64,000 nucleotides of DNA from Cladochytrium replicatum (Eukaryota; Chytridiomycota; Chytridiomycetes; Cladochytriales; Cladochytriaceae). Positions within the stretch are counted from its first letter, which is position 1. Each line of letters begins with the position of its first letter. The notes beneath the pieces are model-generated. The model did no database searches, was not told the origin of the DNA, and was given only the letters and a program-made list of their open reading frames with translations. A program made the translations under genes and the position numbers. The stretch spans positions 124,001 through 188,000 of the forward strand of contig JAHLKD010000058.1 of NCBI GenBank assembly GCA_025526935.1. The letters run 5' to 3'. Of this stretch, positions 22,387 to 33,085 are shown piece after piece.

Positions 22387-24440
22387 TTGGAAAGAATTAC
22401 GCGTGCAGAACCAGCTTTTGCAAAGCCAAAGATATCAATCACCTTTGGGACAAGTTCAAAGTCATTGTCACCCCCACATAGCCGACCTCTGTCGGGCACG
22501 AAGAAGCAGCCTAAATTGAGCGCGGCAGAGCAGGATATTCTTATAGAGATTGAGAAGTCAAACCAAAAACTTGATGTTTTGAAAACTGAGCTACAGAGAA
22601 GCCAGGTGCAATTCAGTGCCTTCGATACCGCATCTGTGGCTTCTCAAGAGGAGCTGAACCTGACACGTTCAACTCAAAAGCCGATGGGGTAAAGAATCCA
22701 GTTCTTGTGCATTCCTTCCAATCACTCGTTTTACTCAGCTGGATGGAATTGCGAAAGAACAGGGAAGTGGTCAAAGTTGTATATGTCAATCCAATACAGA
22801 AATCGCAATCAACAAAGTCATGTTTGTAGTCCCTGAGACAACGGTCAAATAATTGTTCAATGTGGCTTGCCAAAAGTTTCTAATCACATCCGAAGATGAA
22901 CTGATTTTAACAAAACTCAAAAACAATTTACTGTTTGAAGATCGAATCCAGCCCTGAAATCCAAAAGCAAATAGCAGTGCCATCTGAGATTATCGAAACC
23001 GAAGCGTCATACGTTGAAGATTTGCGCAATCTCATTGCGATACTGCTTAAGCACACAAACTTTTCGACACTTATTATTGTATCTTTCCAAGCTATTTATG
23101 AAGCCAATGATAATTAACAGTATGCTTGGCATGGAAAAAGCAATGGGTTCAGCACTTTCAAGCAGATTACAGAGTTGTATGAGCTTATGCTGAATTAAAG
23201 GAGACGTCAAGCGATAAGCCAGGCTTCGTATTAAATGTTTTTCATTCTCAAGTTTGTAATTGAGCTTCTTTCATCTTTTTTGTGTGACGAGCTCATTTTC
23301 CTTCCTTGGCAGGTTGAGGAATTCCCATGCCAAGACAAATACTGTGGGAACCAAAATCATTCATGAAGGTGCTGGGTAAACCCAAAGCTGATCCAGTGTT
23401 CTCGAAGTTTGTTGCAGTAAGATCATCTACCACATTTTCAACCTTTTCTTATCTTCCGAAGCAATGTGAGGCGGACCTTTTGGTTAACCCAATACACCGA
23501 ATCACTCGCTACCCAATTCTTCTGAAACGGCTGTTATCACACACGTTGGACCAGAGAACATCAGAGGCGAATAACAACCTTATCAACAAACTGGAAAAGC
23601 ATGTCAACGAAGTGAATTTGATCTTGGGAAAAACGAGTTGAGCTACCGGATAAGGTAAATCGATGAAAATCTCGATTTTAACAACGTCATGGATGTGAGA
23701 ATGTCGTTAATTGAATAAAGTGATTAATTGTGATTTATTTAAATTACTGGGCTTCTTTCCAGAGGTTTCGGCTGGCAAATGGAGAGTGAGAGCTTTTTTT
23801 ATCCGAGAAGTCGTTTACTTAACGTTAAACAGAACTTAAACACAGTGGACGTAGTAGTGATGCTGTTTACGGACCTTGTGCTCATCACCAGACCGAAGCG
23901 GGCGCAACCATTTGTCCTGTTCAAATTTCCTATCCCTCTCGAATCGGCACTTTTCATGGACTTTCCGGACACGGAAGGTATCGACACTTAGTGATCGGAG
24001 CAAAAGCAGAGAAGAGAACGAAAACTTTCAAAGGGCATCTCGCCGATGATGCATCCCCTCTGAGCATAAGCTACCAAAAAGATCCCCCAATGTCTGCACT
24101 TTCGGACCCCGTATACTATCCCACGGGAGATGAAAATGGCGATTCTGATCGATTGTACTTTGCAAGTGTGAGTTTACCTGCCGCAGCAGAAGACCTTTAT
24201 AGACCAATTGAGTCGACGCCTGGACCAACAGGGAGACTGGGCGACAAAATTGACGTATCGAACAGAGAACAGGAACCGAATGAGGCAAAAATACCGGGGA
24301 GAAAGTCGGACAAATCCGACAGTGGGCGAGGGGAAAAAGAAAAACAAGGGTTCGATGCATGGAACAATGTTTTTTGTTCATCAGCGGCGGATCTTCATCC
24401 GGCCACACAACAAGTGCTCGCTCCCTTGACAAGTTGCTGA
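22387..24440 (+). CDS. RhoGEF-like protein (DH and possible PH parts), gene model uncertain or decayed
   Basis: Dbl-homology exchange factors activate Rho-family GTPases. Recognisable parts on the plus strand are a Ser-rich N-terminal exon ending at a donor near 22690, the DH CR1 segment (EIIETEASYVEDLRNLI, about 22987-23030), and the CR3 block at 23327-23641 (DLLVNPIHRITRYPILLKRL, then a helix to VNEVNLIL). A segment at 23779-23991 has the strand pattern of a PH domain. I could not connect CR1 to CR3 in one clean frame. After CR3 the expected continuation RVELPDK is in another frame behind a TGA. Either several introns are unresolved or the gene is decaying. Confidence 0.55.
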
Positions 24441-24610
24441 GCGCGCCAAGAAAGTCTTCAAGCCCACAGCCAACTCTAGATTGACAGAGAATGAGATGCG
24501 ATTTGCTGCAATACGTGTATATTGTATAGCGAAGTTTTTGTCTTTGAAAATAATCACAAATCGTATTTTTGTCTCAAAGTAGCAAGCAGCCGTTTTCCTT
24601 CCGCAAAAGT

Positions 24611-27600
24611 CTAGTCCTCTTCAGCGATAACCTTAACGGTGATCCCTGGGCTTGAAGGACGAAGAACGATGTCATTCAAAGAGTCCTTATTGGAATTGCT
24701 CGGAGACTTTTGGTTCTTCGGCTTCCCACCTTGAGGAGCTGGGGATGAAGGTCGCTGGGTGTAGCTACCTCCTGCATAGAATATCGAACTGTCAACGAAC
24801 ATGCTCCAAACTCCTTCTTGTCCCCCACGAGAGAAGTCCATGCTATTGCGACGACTTCCACCCATGTTTGGTTTCCCATCCTCAGAACGTCTACGGAAGA
24901 TACTTGACGCTGAGAGAAGCTTCTTTTGTCCCTCTGAACTTCGTCGAGAGGTCGGGACAGAGTCAACTGACAGCAGTCCACTGCCAAAGTCAAAGCTTTT
25001 ACGGCGATCTTTGCTGGAGCTGGAAATGGTTCTGACCAATGCATGACCGTCCTCAGTGGTGAAGCTTCGCTGACGCAGGTGTGGGCTCATTACGGAACTT
25101 GTCCTGTTCAAACTTGCGACGCCATCTCCTGCGTCAACCGCGACGCTTCCGCTCCTATGCACCGGCTGGACTGTGAATGGATCAAACTGTGGACGTCCCA
25201 TGGTGAACGGATGTTCAGTATTGTTTTGGTCCCATCTCCGGCTCGTTGAGTTTTGCCTGACCAAATCTCCTCGATTGCTCGTTGAATTTTGGCGAATTAG
25301 TCCCTCGCCATACCGACTGCTGACTGAGCTCTGACGGATAAATCCCTCTCCATACCTGCTGCTGACTGAATTCTGACGGCTGACTGTCGAGCCTTGACAG
25401 GGAACTCCTTCTCCCGATCGGCTGATCACCGAACTTTGCCTTCTCCGTCGATTTGTAGAATTTTTGTCCCCATCATCGGATGATCGGGTAGTTGCGCCGA
25501 AATCAAAGCGTTGTATAAAGCTTGAATTCGATGCAGATCGCTCCACCGCCATCGAAGGGTTCCACTCCGTCGCTGCTGTCACACTGCCTCGGCGCTTGTG
25601 GGTGCTCAAAATGGAACTTGTGCGTGGTAAGAGCTCACTTCGCGTTTCCGTTACCGCGATACTCTTTCTTCGTTGTCTAGTATTGGCATTCGAAGAAATG
25701 CTTGGCTCTGTTTCGTGAGTGATGACGATGGAAGCTACGCTCTTTCGTCTTTCACGAGGACTAACAACCGAAACCGCACGAGCAAGTTCGTTCCCTCGTC
25801 CAAAGTCGAAGCTCGCTCTGGATTCTCTGCTCAGCTGCCGAGCTTCAGAGTTGATGGTGATCTGTGGAACTCCACTTGGAACAAAATCATTCTCGGCACC
25901 AGAACGAATGGAGTTACCGCGCGCGGTTGCGTAGTAGATAGAATAGGTAGATGGGGCATGAGCAGCACCCAACTGTGTGACGTTTTGCATCGAACCAGCG
26001 TCGTTTCGACGAGTAAGTTGATTTCCTCCGGGAGCAACCACCGATGAAGATCGGAATGTGCGTTGGACATCTACACTTAATCTCGCACCTCGATCCTGAA
26101 ACTTATGAAGTAGTTCACGACTTTTGCGAACGACGGAAATCGAGCGGGATTCAGGTTGCGCTTCGTCAAGCGTTATCTTTGGAATGGCCTCGAAGCTGAA
26201 GATAGACTTTGATTTTGACAACATTTTTAAACCAGATGCGGCGACAGAAAGTAGATTTCCGGATTTCACTGACTGCACATTGGTATCACTGGTTTCTAAT
26301 AACGGATTGAACTTGTTTGAATCACTGTTTCTGATCCGAGAGAACAACTTTGATTTTGATTTTGACTTTTGCACCGCAGTCGAATGCTGTCGGGGATTGG
26401 CTAACGCGGCGTTGCGACTGTTCAAGTTAATTGTGAGGATGAGCGTCTAGATCATCTATTAGTGAGATATGACGATGAAAAAAAAAGAGCTGAGCAAACC
26501 TCAAAGTTTGTTTGAGTGAATGTGCAGACTTCGCCGTCAGTCAATGCTCTCGCAGTGCTTGATCTCACACCACCGGCAAGTACAGCAACTTCGCCTATAA
26601 AGAAAAGATCTGTTACAAACCAGTGCTCACGATTTCGTGGACATTTACCAAAATAGTTTCCTGGTCCAAGAACCCTCAAGACCACCCCACCTTTGGAAAT
26701 CTCAACTGCCCCAGACCTGATTATGTACATTGAGTCGCCCTCATCACCTTCATTGAAAATGGTCATCCCTTTCAGGATAGGGACACTTGCGATTGATCGC
26801 ACTGCTAATTTTGGAGCTTCCGGTCCTAGATTTTTGAACAAAGGTATCTCGCCGATCAGATCTAAATACAGAGCATCTGTTTTTCAAATTTTAGAAGTAC
26901 GTATCAATCTTTATCGTGCTCAACTTACAGCTGATTTCTTGCTGCAGAAACTTTGGAAGGTCAGAGAAAATCCTTTTTTCATCAATGCCTTTGAAGAATA
27001 AACCTTTACATGCTCAACGGCAATTTCAATGATTACCTGCTGTTCGGAAGAAGAGCCAGGATATATAGGACTTTACTTCTCTTTGTACATGTTCAGGGAT
27101 ACGATATCGCTTCAGGTAGGTTTCAACTTGATCAAATCTATCTGCAATCAGTAGCAGCCGAAGAGCAGAATACTACAGTATTCACCTGTGTAAAAATTCC
27201 ATTTCTGCAATTATACAGAATATTTGTTTTATCAAAAACCACAGAGAATAGAACTGTAGTTCTTACCAAGATCGTGTTCCGCTTCTGCCCGCAAAGCTTG
27301 TTTTGCGTAGCTGTAAATGACCGCAAACATGCTACAGTAAACGTTGACAGCTATAAGCGTTTCCAAGCAACTATACAGGAGCTCCGCGACCGTGGTAAGG
27401 TCGCCTCTAGGTTCAAACATCATAGCTTTTTGCGTGCTGACAATGCTGGTCATGTACTGAGAAAACAGATCTCCACCACTTGCGCTCAGGAGCTTGACCT
27501 TCTTGTGGACCCAACTATTTCCAATTTGCGCGGCTGAGACGGTCCAGAACAGGCAAGCTGACAGGTGGACGAGCGAGAGCATGAGAATCAGGACTTTTCC

Positions 27601-28189
27601 TAGGCGTGTCACTGCAGCTGCCACGTTCGGAAGAGAAAAATCAAGGAACGCTATGAGAAAGTCCATAGCTGGCAAGAAGTGAAGAAGTCTGAGGATTGAT
27701 CCAGCCATGAATAAATCTACCGACCTACAACAAGCCAGTTTCTTTTACCAATAACTCAATACCTGACAGAGCTGTGTCTTACATTGGTTGGCACTGATCG
27801 CTCTTGCTGAAGGCTATAGCAACTGGTATTGCATCCCATGGGAGTGCAGCCAAGATCTTTATGATGTCTATAATGAACCGCAGCGCTTTACGCCGACGTT
27901 CCATCTCTGGGGTGAGATCCAGATCGTGAGTTTCCGGAAGCCAGCATTGTCTAATGTTGGCCCAGGGACCCTTCCATCTTGCGATCATCCCTGATGCGAG
28001 GAGCGCAACTAAAGTTATATCCATCCCGATGTTCACCCAGAAGATTGGGGTCACTCCGTAAAAACTGCATGGCCATGCCATCAGAACGGGACTGAATAAC
28101 AAGTTGAAGAGATGAATGAGAGATACTGAAGGAAATATCAGGCGTAGTATATGCATTTTGCTTTTGGCTGCAGCTTGCAGAGTCCCCAT
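24611..28189 (-). CDS. HCN/CNG-like channel with cyclic-nucleotide-binding domain
   Basis: Seven exons (27783-28189, 27267-27724, 27037-27141, 26929-27003, 26649-26876, 26500-26594, 24611-26446) join to 1067 residues. Exon 1 encodes S1-S3-like helices. Exon 2 has an S4-like helix with few charges (SILRLLHFLPAMDFLIAFLD), S5, a pore loop, and S6. Residues ~290-340 form the C-linker (RFDQVETYLKRYRIPEHVQ). Residues ~350-455 form a CNBD: IPLFKNLG, then FNEGDEGDSMYIIRSG and FGEVAVLAGGVRSSTARA, which is close to the phosphate-binding cassette FGEIxLLxxxxRxAxV. A 610-residue Ser/Arg-rich tail with RYGEG- and RRKS-type repeats follows. The pore loop lacks a canonical GYG. The start is the first ATG after an upstream stop; a further 5' exon is possible. 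Confidence 0.85.
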
Positions 28190-28351
28190 CACATGATTCT
28201 GATTCGCATTTGATCGAACACCCAGCTGCAGTTGGGATGCAAGTGAACCAAAAAATAATCGAACAGATAAGTTGGCAATTGTTACATCGTGAACACTTCG
28301 GAATTAGAGGGGTTCAACTTGACTGTCAGGATGCGTGATGGGGATTAGAAG

Positions 28352-28910
28352 ATGGACACCGGTGCACAGTTGACTTCCTCCCGCAATTGTAACTTCAATC
28401 GGGAGCTCGACACGAGCAGGTATCCCACCTCGCTCCATACAGTTATGCTCTTGCACTCTACGTTGACATCAACTTTGGCAACCGAATCAGTCAGTGGAGT
28501 AAAATGAGTGAGAGGCCTAGCGATAAATGTCACATACGCTGAACAAATCAGGAAAGGTTGGCCAAGGCTCGAAAAGAATTGACTGAGCTGCTCCAAAATC
28601 TTGAGGTACGTCCGAAGAAGACTGCGAGCATTGCCTTATGACAAAGTATTTCTTACCAGGAGAAAAGGAGACGCTTCCATCTTGAAGACGCCGCCAAGAA
28701 GGTGCTCGATTTGGTCGAATCTCAACTCAACATAGATTGGAACATGCCGTGGCATAAAAGCAGACCGCTCCAACCATTGTTGATATGTACAACCAAATTG
28801 CCCTACAGGTCCACCGGATCACCATTCGCTACCCCAATTTACATTCGCTGCTGGACTTCGAATTCAGCCAGCAACTCCGACATTGGTGTCAGCTCCTTCT
28901 TGTCCAATAA
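28352..28910 (+). CDS. Small coiled-coil protein, unknown function
   Basis: Four exons (28352-28489, 28552-28605, 28660-28701, 28764-28910) join in frame to 126 residues. The N-terminal 46 residues are Ser/Thr-rich. A short amphipathic coiled coil follows (ERLAKARKELTELLQNLE, then EEKRRRFHLEDAAKK). The C-terminal helical segment is APTIVDMYNQIALQVHRITI. I do not recognise the family. It is divergent from the channel gene (163 bp apart), and its last 72 coding bases overlap the end of MOB1 on the other strand. Splice phases all fit, which supports the model. An alternative splice after CTACAG would change the tail. Confidence 0.55.
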
Positions 28911-29757
28911 ATCAAACTCTCTCGCAAAGCACACGAAATGGGCAAACAGAGTGTTCAGATGTCCCTCCGCATTCAGGCATACGATTTTGTCGAAATGGGA
29001 ATAGAAGATGTGCGCAAACACCCGGAAGAGCTGCTTGTAAATGACCCGAATGTGACTAATGAAGTCCCTTGGGAAATCGATACCTGTGTGTTGAAGATTC
29101 GGAAAATGGTCTTTGATGAGAACCCCCTGCAATGAGCTCAAACTCGTGCACGTACCTGACTTGGTTGGAAACACAGACTCGTCGTTCAAGATATTCTGAA
29201 TTCCGCTCATCACGTAGTCAACATACTGGGGTGCTGAAACTTTGGTGACCTTACGATTGCTGTCGACCCAGCTGTATTCAACTCTGCGTGGAAGAGGATT
29301 TTGAATTACTCATCTCGAATCGAATCTCGTGTACATACTGTCCAGCGCACATCACAGGACATTCGCGCGGATCGCAGAACTCTGAGACCGATCCATAAAA
29401 ATGGTTTGTGTGGTTGAAGAAATCAAATGCTAAGAAATGGCGTTCATGTGAAGCCGCAAAAAGCGTGTAACTGATCTTTCGTACTGTTAACGGCAAGCCT
29501 TTCGAGTTTAAGTTTGAGAACCAGAAAAGATGTCAAAATCAATTGCATGAATCTCACCATTCGTTGAGGTCGACGTATCTGGGATGTGCCACGAGCTTTC
29601 GCAGACTCCCATTCACAAGAGTTGCTTCGACAAAAGGTGTGGTCAAGAACAAAGGCTTGTATGACGATTTCGACTTGCTTCGCCCAAGTTTTCTATCATT
29701 TTTAGTTAGAATATTTCCCGACCGCATCACTGGACATTCGTACCCCAAGAAACTCAT
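28839..29757 (-). CDS. MOB1: MOB kinase activator (MOB1 family)
   Basis: MOB1 is the regulatory subunit of NDR/LATS-type kinases, acting in mitotic exit and polarity. Five exons (29558-29757, 29485-29498, 29339-29429, 29156-29283, 28839-29083) join to 225 residues, the typical family size. Exon 2 is only 14 nt. Landmarks are ATLVNGSLRKLVAHP, DLNEWLAVNTFDFFN, EFCDPRECPVMCAG (zinc ligands Cys-x4-Cys), FPRDFISHIRVIYKQLFRV, HIFYSHF (His-x4-His ligands), EGHLNTLFAHFV, and FDLLDKKELTPMSELL. All zinc ligands are present. Confidence 0.95.
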
Positions 29758-29913
29758 GCTTGCGAGGGTGTTACTGTCGGTGGCTTGTTAAGGGTAACCC
29801 ATTTTGAGTGGACCCTCAAAATATTAAATGAAGAGACGCAAACGCAAGCAAAGCAGTCGGAGTGGAAGCGTTTGGCAGCTATGCGGAAGTTATATTGAAC
29901 GAGAAAGAAGAAA

Positions 29914-30780
29914 ATGGTTGTACGCAGACCCACGATGAACAGCGACCAAATAGATGCTTCTGTTCACCCGGAGACCAACGTGGAAACCGCATCTGAAGCT
30001 GATGGCCAAGTGCAGCTGCAGGCAAGTTCTAAGAACGATGAAATTCTACGTTTGTTATCGGAGGAGCAACATGCCAGGACGCCACGGGACATTAACCGGA
30101 TGTATCGATTCCTGAGAAAGATGAAAGATCTGTCATCCCTTTCCGAGTTTGTTTTTACGCAGCTCTGTGGCGTCGTTCACCTACATGAATAAGATGCGAA
30201 TCGTGTTGTGTTCCGGCAGGGGGAAGTCGGAATGTCGTGGTACATCACCTTTTCTGGAAACGTCAATGTTTTGGTATCGGCTTGTGGGAAAAAACGGAGG
30301 ATAGCATTGTGGTCGCAACCAAGGTTGCTGGGATGGATTTGGTGAACTTGCTTTGCTGAACGACGCTCCGCGCGCAGCATCGATTCTGACTGCTATCCCA
30401 TTTCACTGCTTCGTGTTGAAAAGGTCCATTTTGAGGTAGCACATGCAGCACACGTAAGCATCCGAGCTTGAGTAATCTTGTTCTCCGAAGGTCTGTCCAA
30501 ATAAAGAGCAAAAGGAGAAGGTGTTCTTCCTAAGAAAAGTTCCAATTTTCGCGCATTTCACATCCGACCCCCCTCACCGCCATCGCCAACGTGATGACTG
30601 TGCGCTCTCTTACTCTGCTGGTGACTATGTGATCTCCAAAGGTACCGCAATCAAAGAAAATGCACATTGTTTCGTCCGGAAAATTCGAAATACTGACGGC
30701 ACCACGCCTACCCAACTGCGTAACTGTCCAGGTGCCTTTCGCTAATCCGTTTGCTGCTGACAATTATATCATCTATAGTC
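29914..30780 (+). pseudogene. EPAC/RapGEF-type cyclic-nucleotide-binding protein, broken
   Basis: Start 29914, then an acidic N-terminus and RDINRMYRFLRKMKDLSSLS, as in EPAC N-termini. In the cNMP fold an in-frame TAA at about 30190 interrupts VVHLHE-DANRVVFRQGEVGMS (the last part is typical of EPAC cNMP domains). WYITFSGNVNVL follows, then a frame change to DGFGELALLNDAPRAASIL (the phosphate-binding cassette, intact). A second cNMP-like start, FLRKVPIFAHFTSD, appears after about 30520. It needs two further frame changes to continue through YSAGDYVISKGT and IVSSGKFEIL. One stop and several shifts make this a pseudogene. A short intron could explain one shift but not all. Confidence 0.75.
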
Positions 30781-30822
30781 ACAGGTTAATTATAAAAGCC
30801 AAAACAACAGTATATTTGAATT

Positions 30823-30889
30823 GTTTGCACAATTCAAAGAGCCTGTGGAGATATGAGATTTGGGGTTTGCACAATTCAAAGAGCCTGTG
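30823..30889. repeat. 25-bp direct repeat, two copies
   Basis: The 25-bp unit starting GTTTGCACAATTCAAAGAGC occurs at 30823-30847 and 30865-30889, starts 42 bp apart and identical. It lies just downstream of the EPAC-like pseudogene. Confidence 0.8.
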
Positions 30890-31539
30890 ATTTCGGGAGT
30901 GGCTGTGGCAGTAGAGCGTGATTGGAGAAACACAAAACTCTGCACATACACACACCATCCTGAGGAGTGAGGACTATTTCTAGCGCAAGTCCCAGATCAG
31001 TGGCACACAAACTGATCAAATCACATCGCCCTCAAACCAAACTTCGACAGAACTGCAATTTCGGATTCACGGCATGATACAAACTTCCTTTTCCAATAGA
31101 CCTTGCCAGCTCATCTTTCGTCAAGCGCACCGCAATGAAAACATCAATTCAACATTGTTAGTCTTCACCTTTTCTTGCCAAGTTTGTAGGTACGCACGAT
31201 CTCAAGATGAACTTTATTTTCTCAATATCCTGCTGGGGCTAGGTTGACGCGTGACGTCTCCCGGAGAATTTTTCCCTAAATGCCTGCAGTGAAACAAGAT
31301 CAAGACATGCTAGAGACGAGAGTTGCTGGTGAGTGCCCCACAGATCCAGTGAGGTGGCTTCTTTTGTGCCCCGACGATGGTGAAGAGTTAGTTGACATGT
31401 TGCATTTGCAGAGAAGCGTAAACACAAGTGAAGGGGAGAGGCCTCAACAGCAGAGACTTTTGGAAGGGCTGCTTTCGGAGGAGGAGGTGCTCGGTGTTTT
31501 GAACAAGAAAGGCGTCGAGTGGATTATCCACTTGCCAAT
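30890..31539. other. Gene-free stretch
   Basis: No recognised gene. A 101-codon ORF at 31280-31585 has no family signature and its 3' end runs into the dispersed repeat, so it is not called. Confidence 0.5.
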
Positions 31540-32040
31540 AAACTGGCTGAGAAAATTTCGACCTTCTCGCAATTTCAACCTGTGACTTGGTCAATACGGA
31601 TTTTAGCGCAGTGCGGACGCCCTGGGATCACCTCAGTTGAAAACTGGCTGAGAAAATTTCGACCTTCCCACAATTTTTGATCGCGAGTGTCATGTAAACG
31701 AACACTGTAGAGCTTTGGAGATAACAGCAATCAATTTGCGCAATCTGTTTTGGTATTTGAGTGGCTCAACAGGCTTGGTTCACCGCATGAAGGATGAGGC
31801 CAAATTTCGGTTTTCTCCCTGGCAGAGTCAATGCCCTTTACCCCACGACAAAGGCACTGAGTGTTTGGATTTTGTGGCATTCCTGGGCAGCTGGGCACAG
31901 TACAGCAACCTTTGGCTGGCTATTGCTATTTTCTATGGATTGTGTGGGGGCTTGAGTTTCTGATAGCTCAGTTGGGATGACCGACTTGGAGTCTGGGGCT
32001 TATGTTTGCTGCCTCTGCAGTGAAGACGGACCTTGCATCT
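31540..32040 (-). repeat. Dispersed repeat, copy 2 (inverted relative to copy 1)
   Basis: The reverse complement corresponds to 14222-14830. Shared landmarks include the internal module AACTGGCTGAGAAAATTTCG twice (about 31543 and 31641) and GAGTGGCTCAACAGGCTTGG near 31760. Both copies keep the same internal order, so they are two insertions of one repeat family. Confidence 0.8.
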
Positions 32041-32044
32041 AGGA

Positions 32045-32183
32045 CTTATGCTCGCTTCAGCATGCAGAAACGGGCACGTCGATGTGTTGCAATGGTCAAT
32101 GGTGGAAGTAGTCAAAGCTCCTGTACCACACACCTCGGTGGTATTGCCTGCGAGAAGGGACACCTCAATGTGCTCGAGTGGTA
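32045..32183 (+). pseudogene. Ankyrin-repeat remnant
   Basis: One frame reads NGHVDVLQW (about 32067-32094), the conserved end of an ankyrin helix (xGHxxVLxWL). After a frame change a second unit reads ACEKGHLNVLEW (about 32148-32180), immediately followed by a stop. Two repeat ends 33 residues apart, in different frames, indicate a decayed ankyrin gene fragment. Confidence 0.55.
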
Positions 32184-32408
32184 ACTACCCCTGAAGATAA
32201 TGCATTGCTACGATCGCAATCTGGACGGCACTTGTAAGTACAGATACTTGCATGTGCTGGAAAAATCTAGGATTGTCGTCGACAGAACAAGGGATTGAAC
32301 TTGTAATAATAATGATGCAGCAATTTGATAGAATCTGTATCGACTAGAGCCTTCTTATCATGTTCCTTCGAACAGGAGATTTACAATGATGAAAAGCTGT
32401 TTACCAAA

Positions 32409-33085
32409 CTACTCCCGCTTTATCGCAGCTTTAACCAACTCATCTGCCTCGGCTGGTTTTGTGAGGATGAGAATCTGAACATCCGTTTTCAAGTGCAGTG
32501 ATCGCCGTTCGACCAAAAATTCCTGATACCGTCGTTGAAGCTTCCCGAAAGACGCAATGTACCATCGCAATATAGAATCCCAGCTAAACAATTTGCTCCA
32601 GGTCTCAACGCAGTTCGTCCCAAACAATGGCTCCTTTGAAATGATCCTTCGGATCGACCTTTTAAGCAATCTCCAGAACCCGGTTAACCATGGGTAATTG
32701 AGCCAGATCACCATATCCGTATTCGGGCCGACGATGTCGATGTACTTTGGCCTTGACAGACAATTTGCACTTAGAAACTTTTAGCCGGATGAGCGGACTT
32801 ACCCAAGGTTTCCAGCGTAAACCCATCCGTCACTAGCTCCCTGCAGCGCATGGGTCACTCTTGCACGCACTTCCTCGAATGAAGATTCAACCCAGTCGTC
32901 GTTCCAGAGAAGGTCATCGCATTCGATAAGTGGGAGACCTAGTGCCTTGGATAGATTTCTGGCCAGCTTTATTTTTGTGTATTAATTAATACTGTAAAAC
33001 CTACGGGCTTTGAATGTGGCCGTACCGTTGACTTTCCTGACCCGGTTGTGCCAACCACGACAATGCGCTTTGGAAAAGAAACCAT
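32409..33085 (-). CDS. P-loop kinase-like protein (adenylate kinase/FlaR-type)
   Basis: Three exons (33026-33085, 32803-32966, 32409-32751) join to 188 residues. The first exon ends inside a Walker A loop, VVVGTTGSGKST, near the N-terminus. Next come LIECDDLLW (catalytic-acid region) and DGWVYAGNLG, then DMVIWLNYPWLTGFWRLLKR. This last block matches the D-xxIWLDxP-xxxxxxRxxxR pattern of the small 'topology modulation' P-loop kinases common in bacteria and scattered in fungi. The lid arginines are RRIISKEP. Substrate unknown; a nucleotide or small molecule is the family expectation. Confidence 0.8.

Noticed and set aside
24652-26450. Several plus ORFs of 70-130 codons
   Set aside because: They are antisense to the Ser/Arg-rich exon of the channel, whose codon bias keeps the opposite strand open.
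28408-28430. A 23-nt intron in the small coiled-coil gene
   Set aside because: Too short for normal splicing; reading through it and using a 62-nt intron after 28489 keeps frame.
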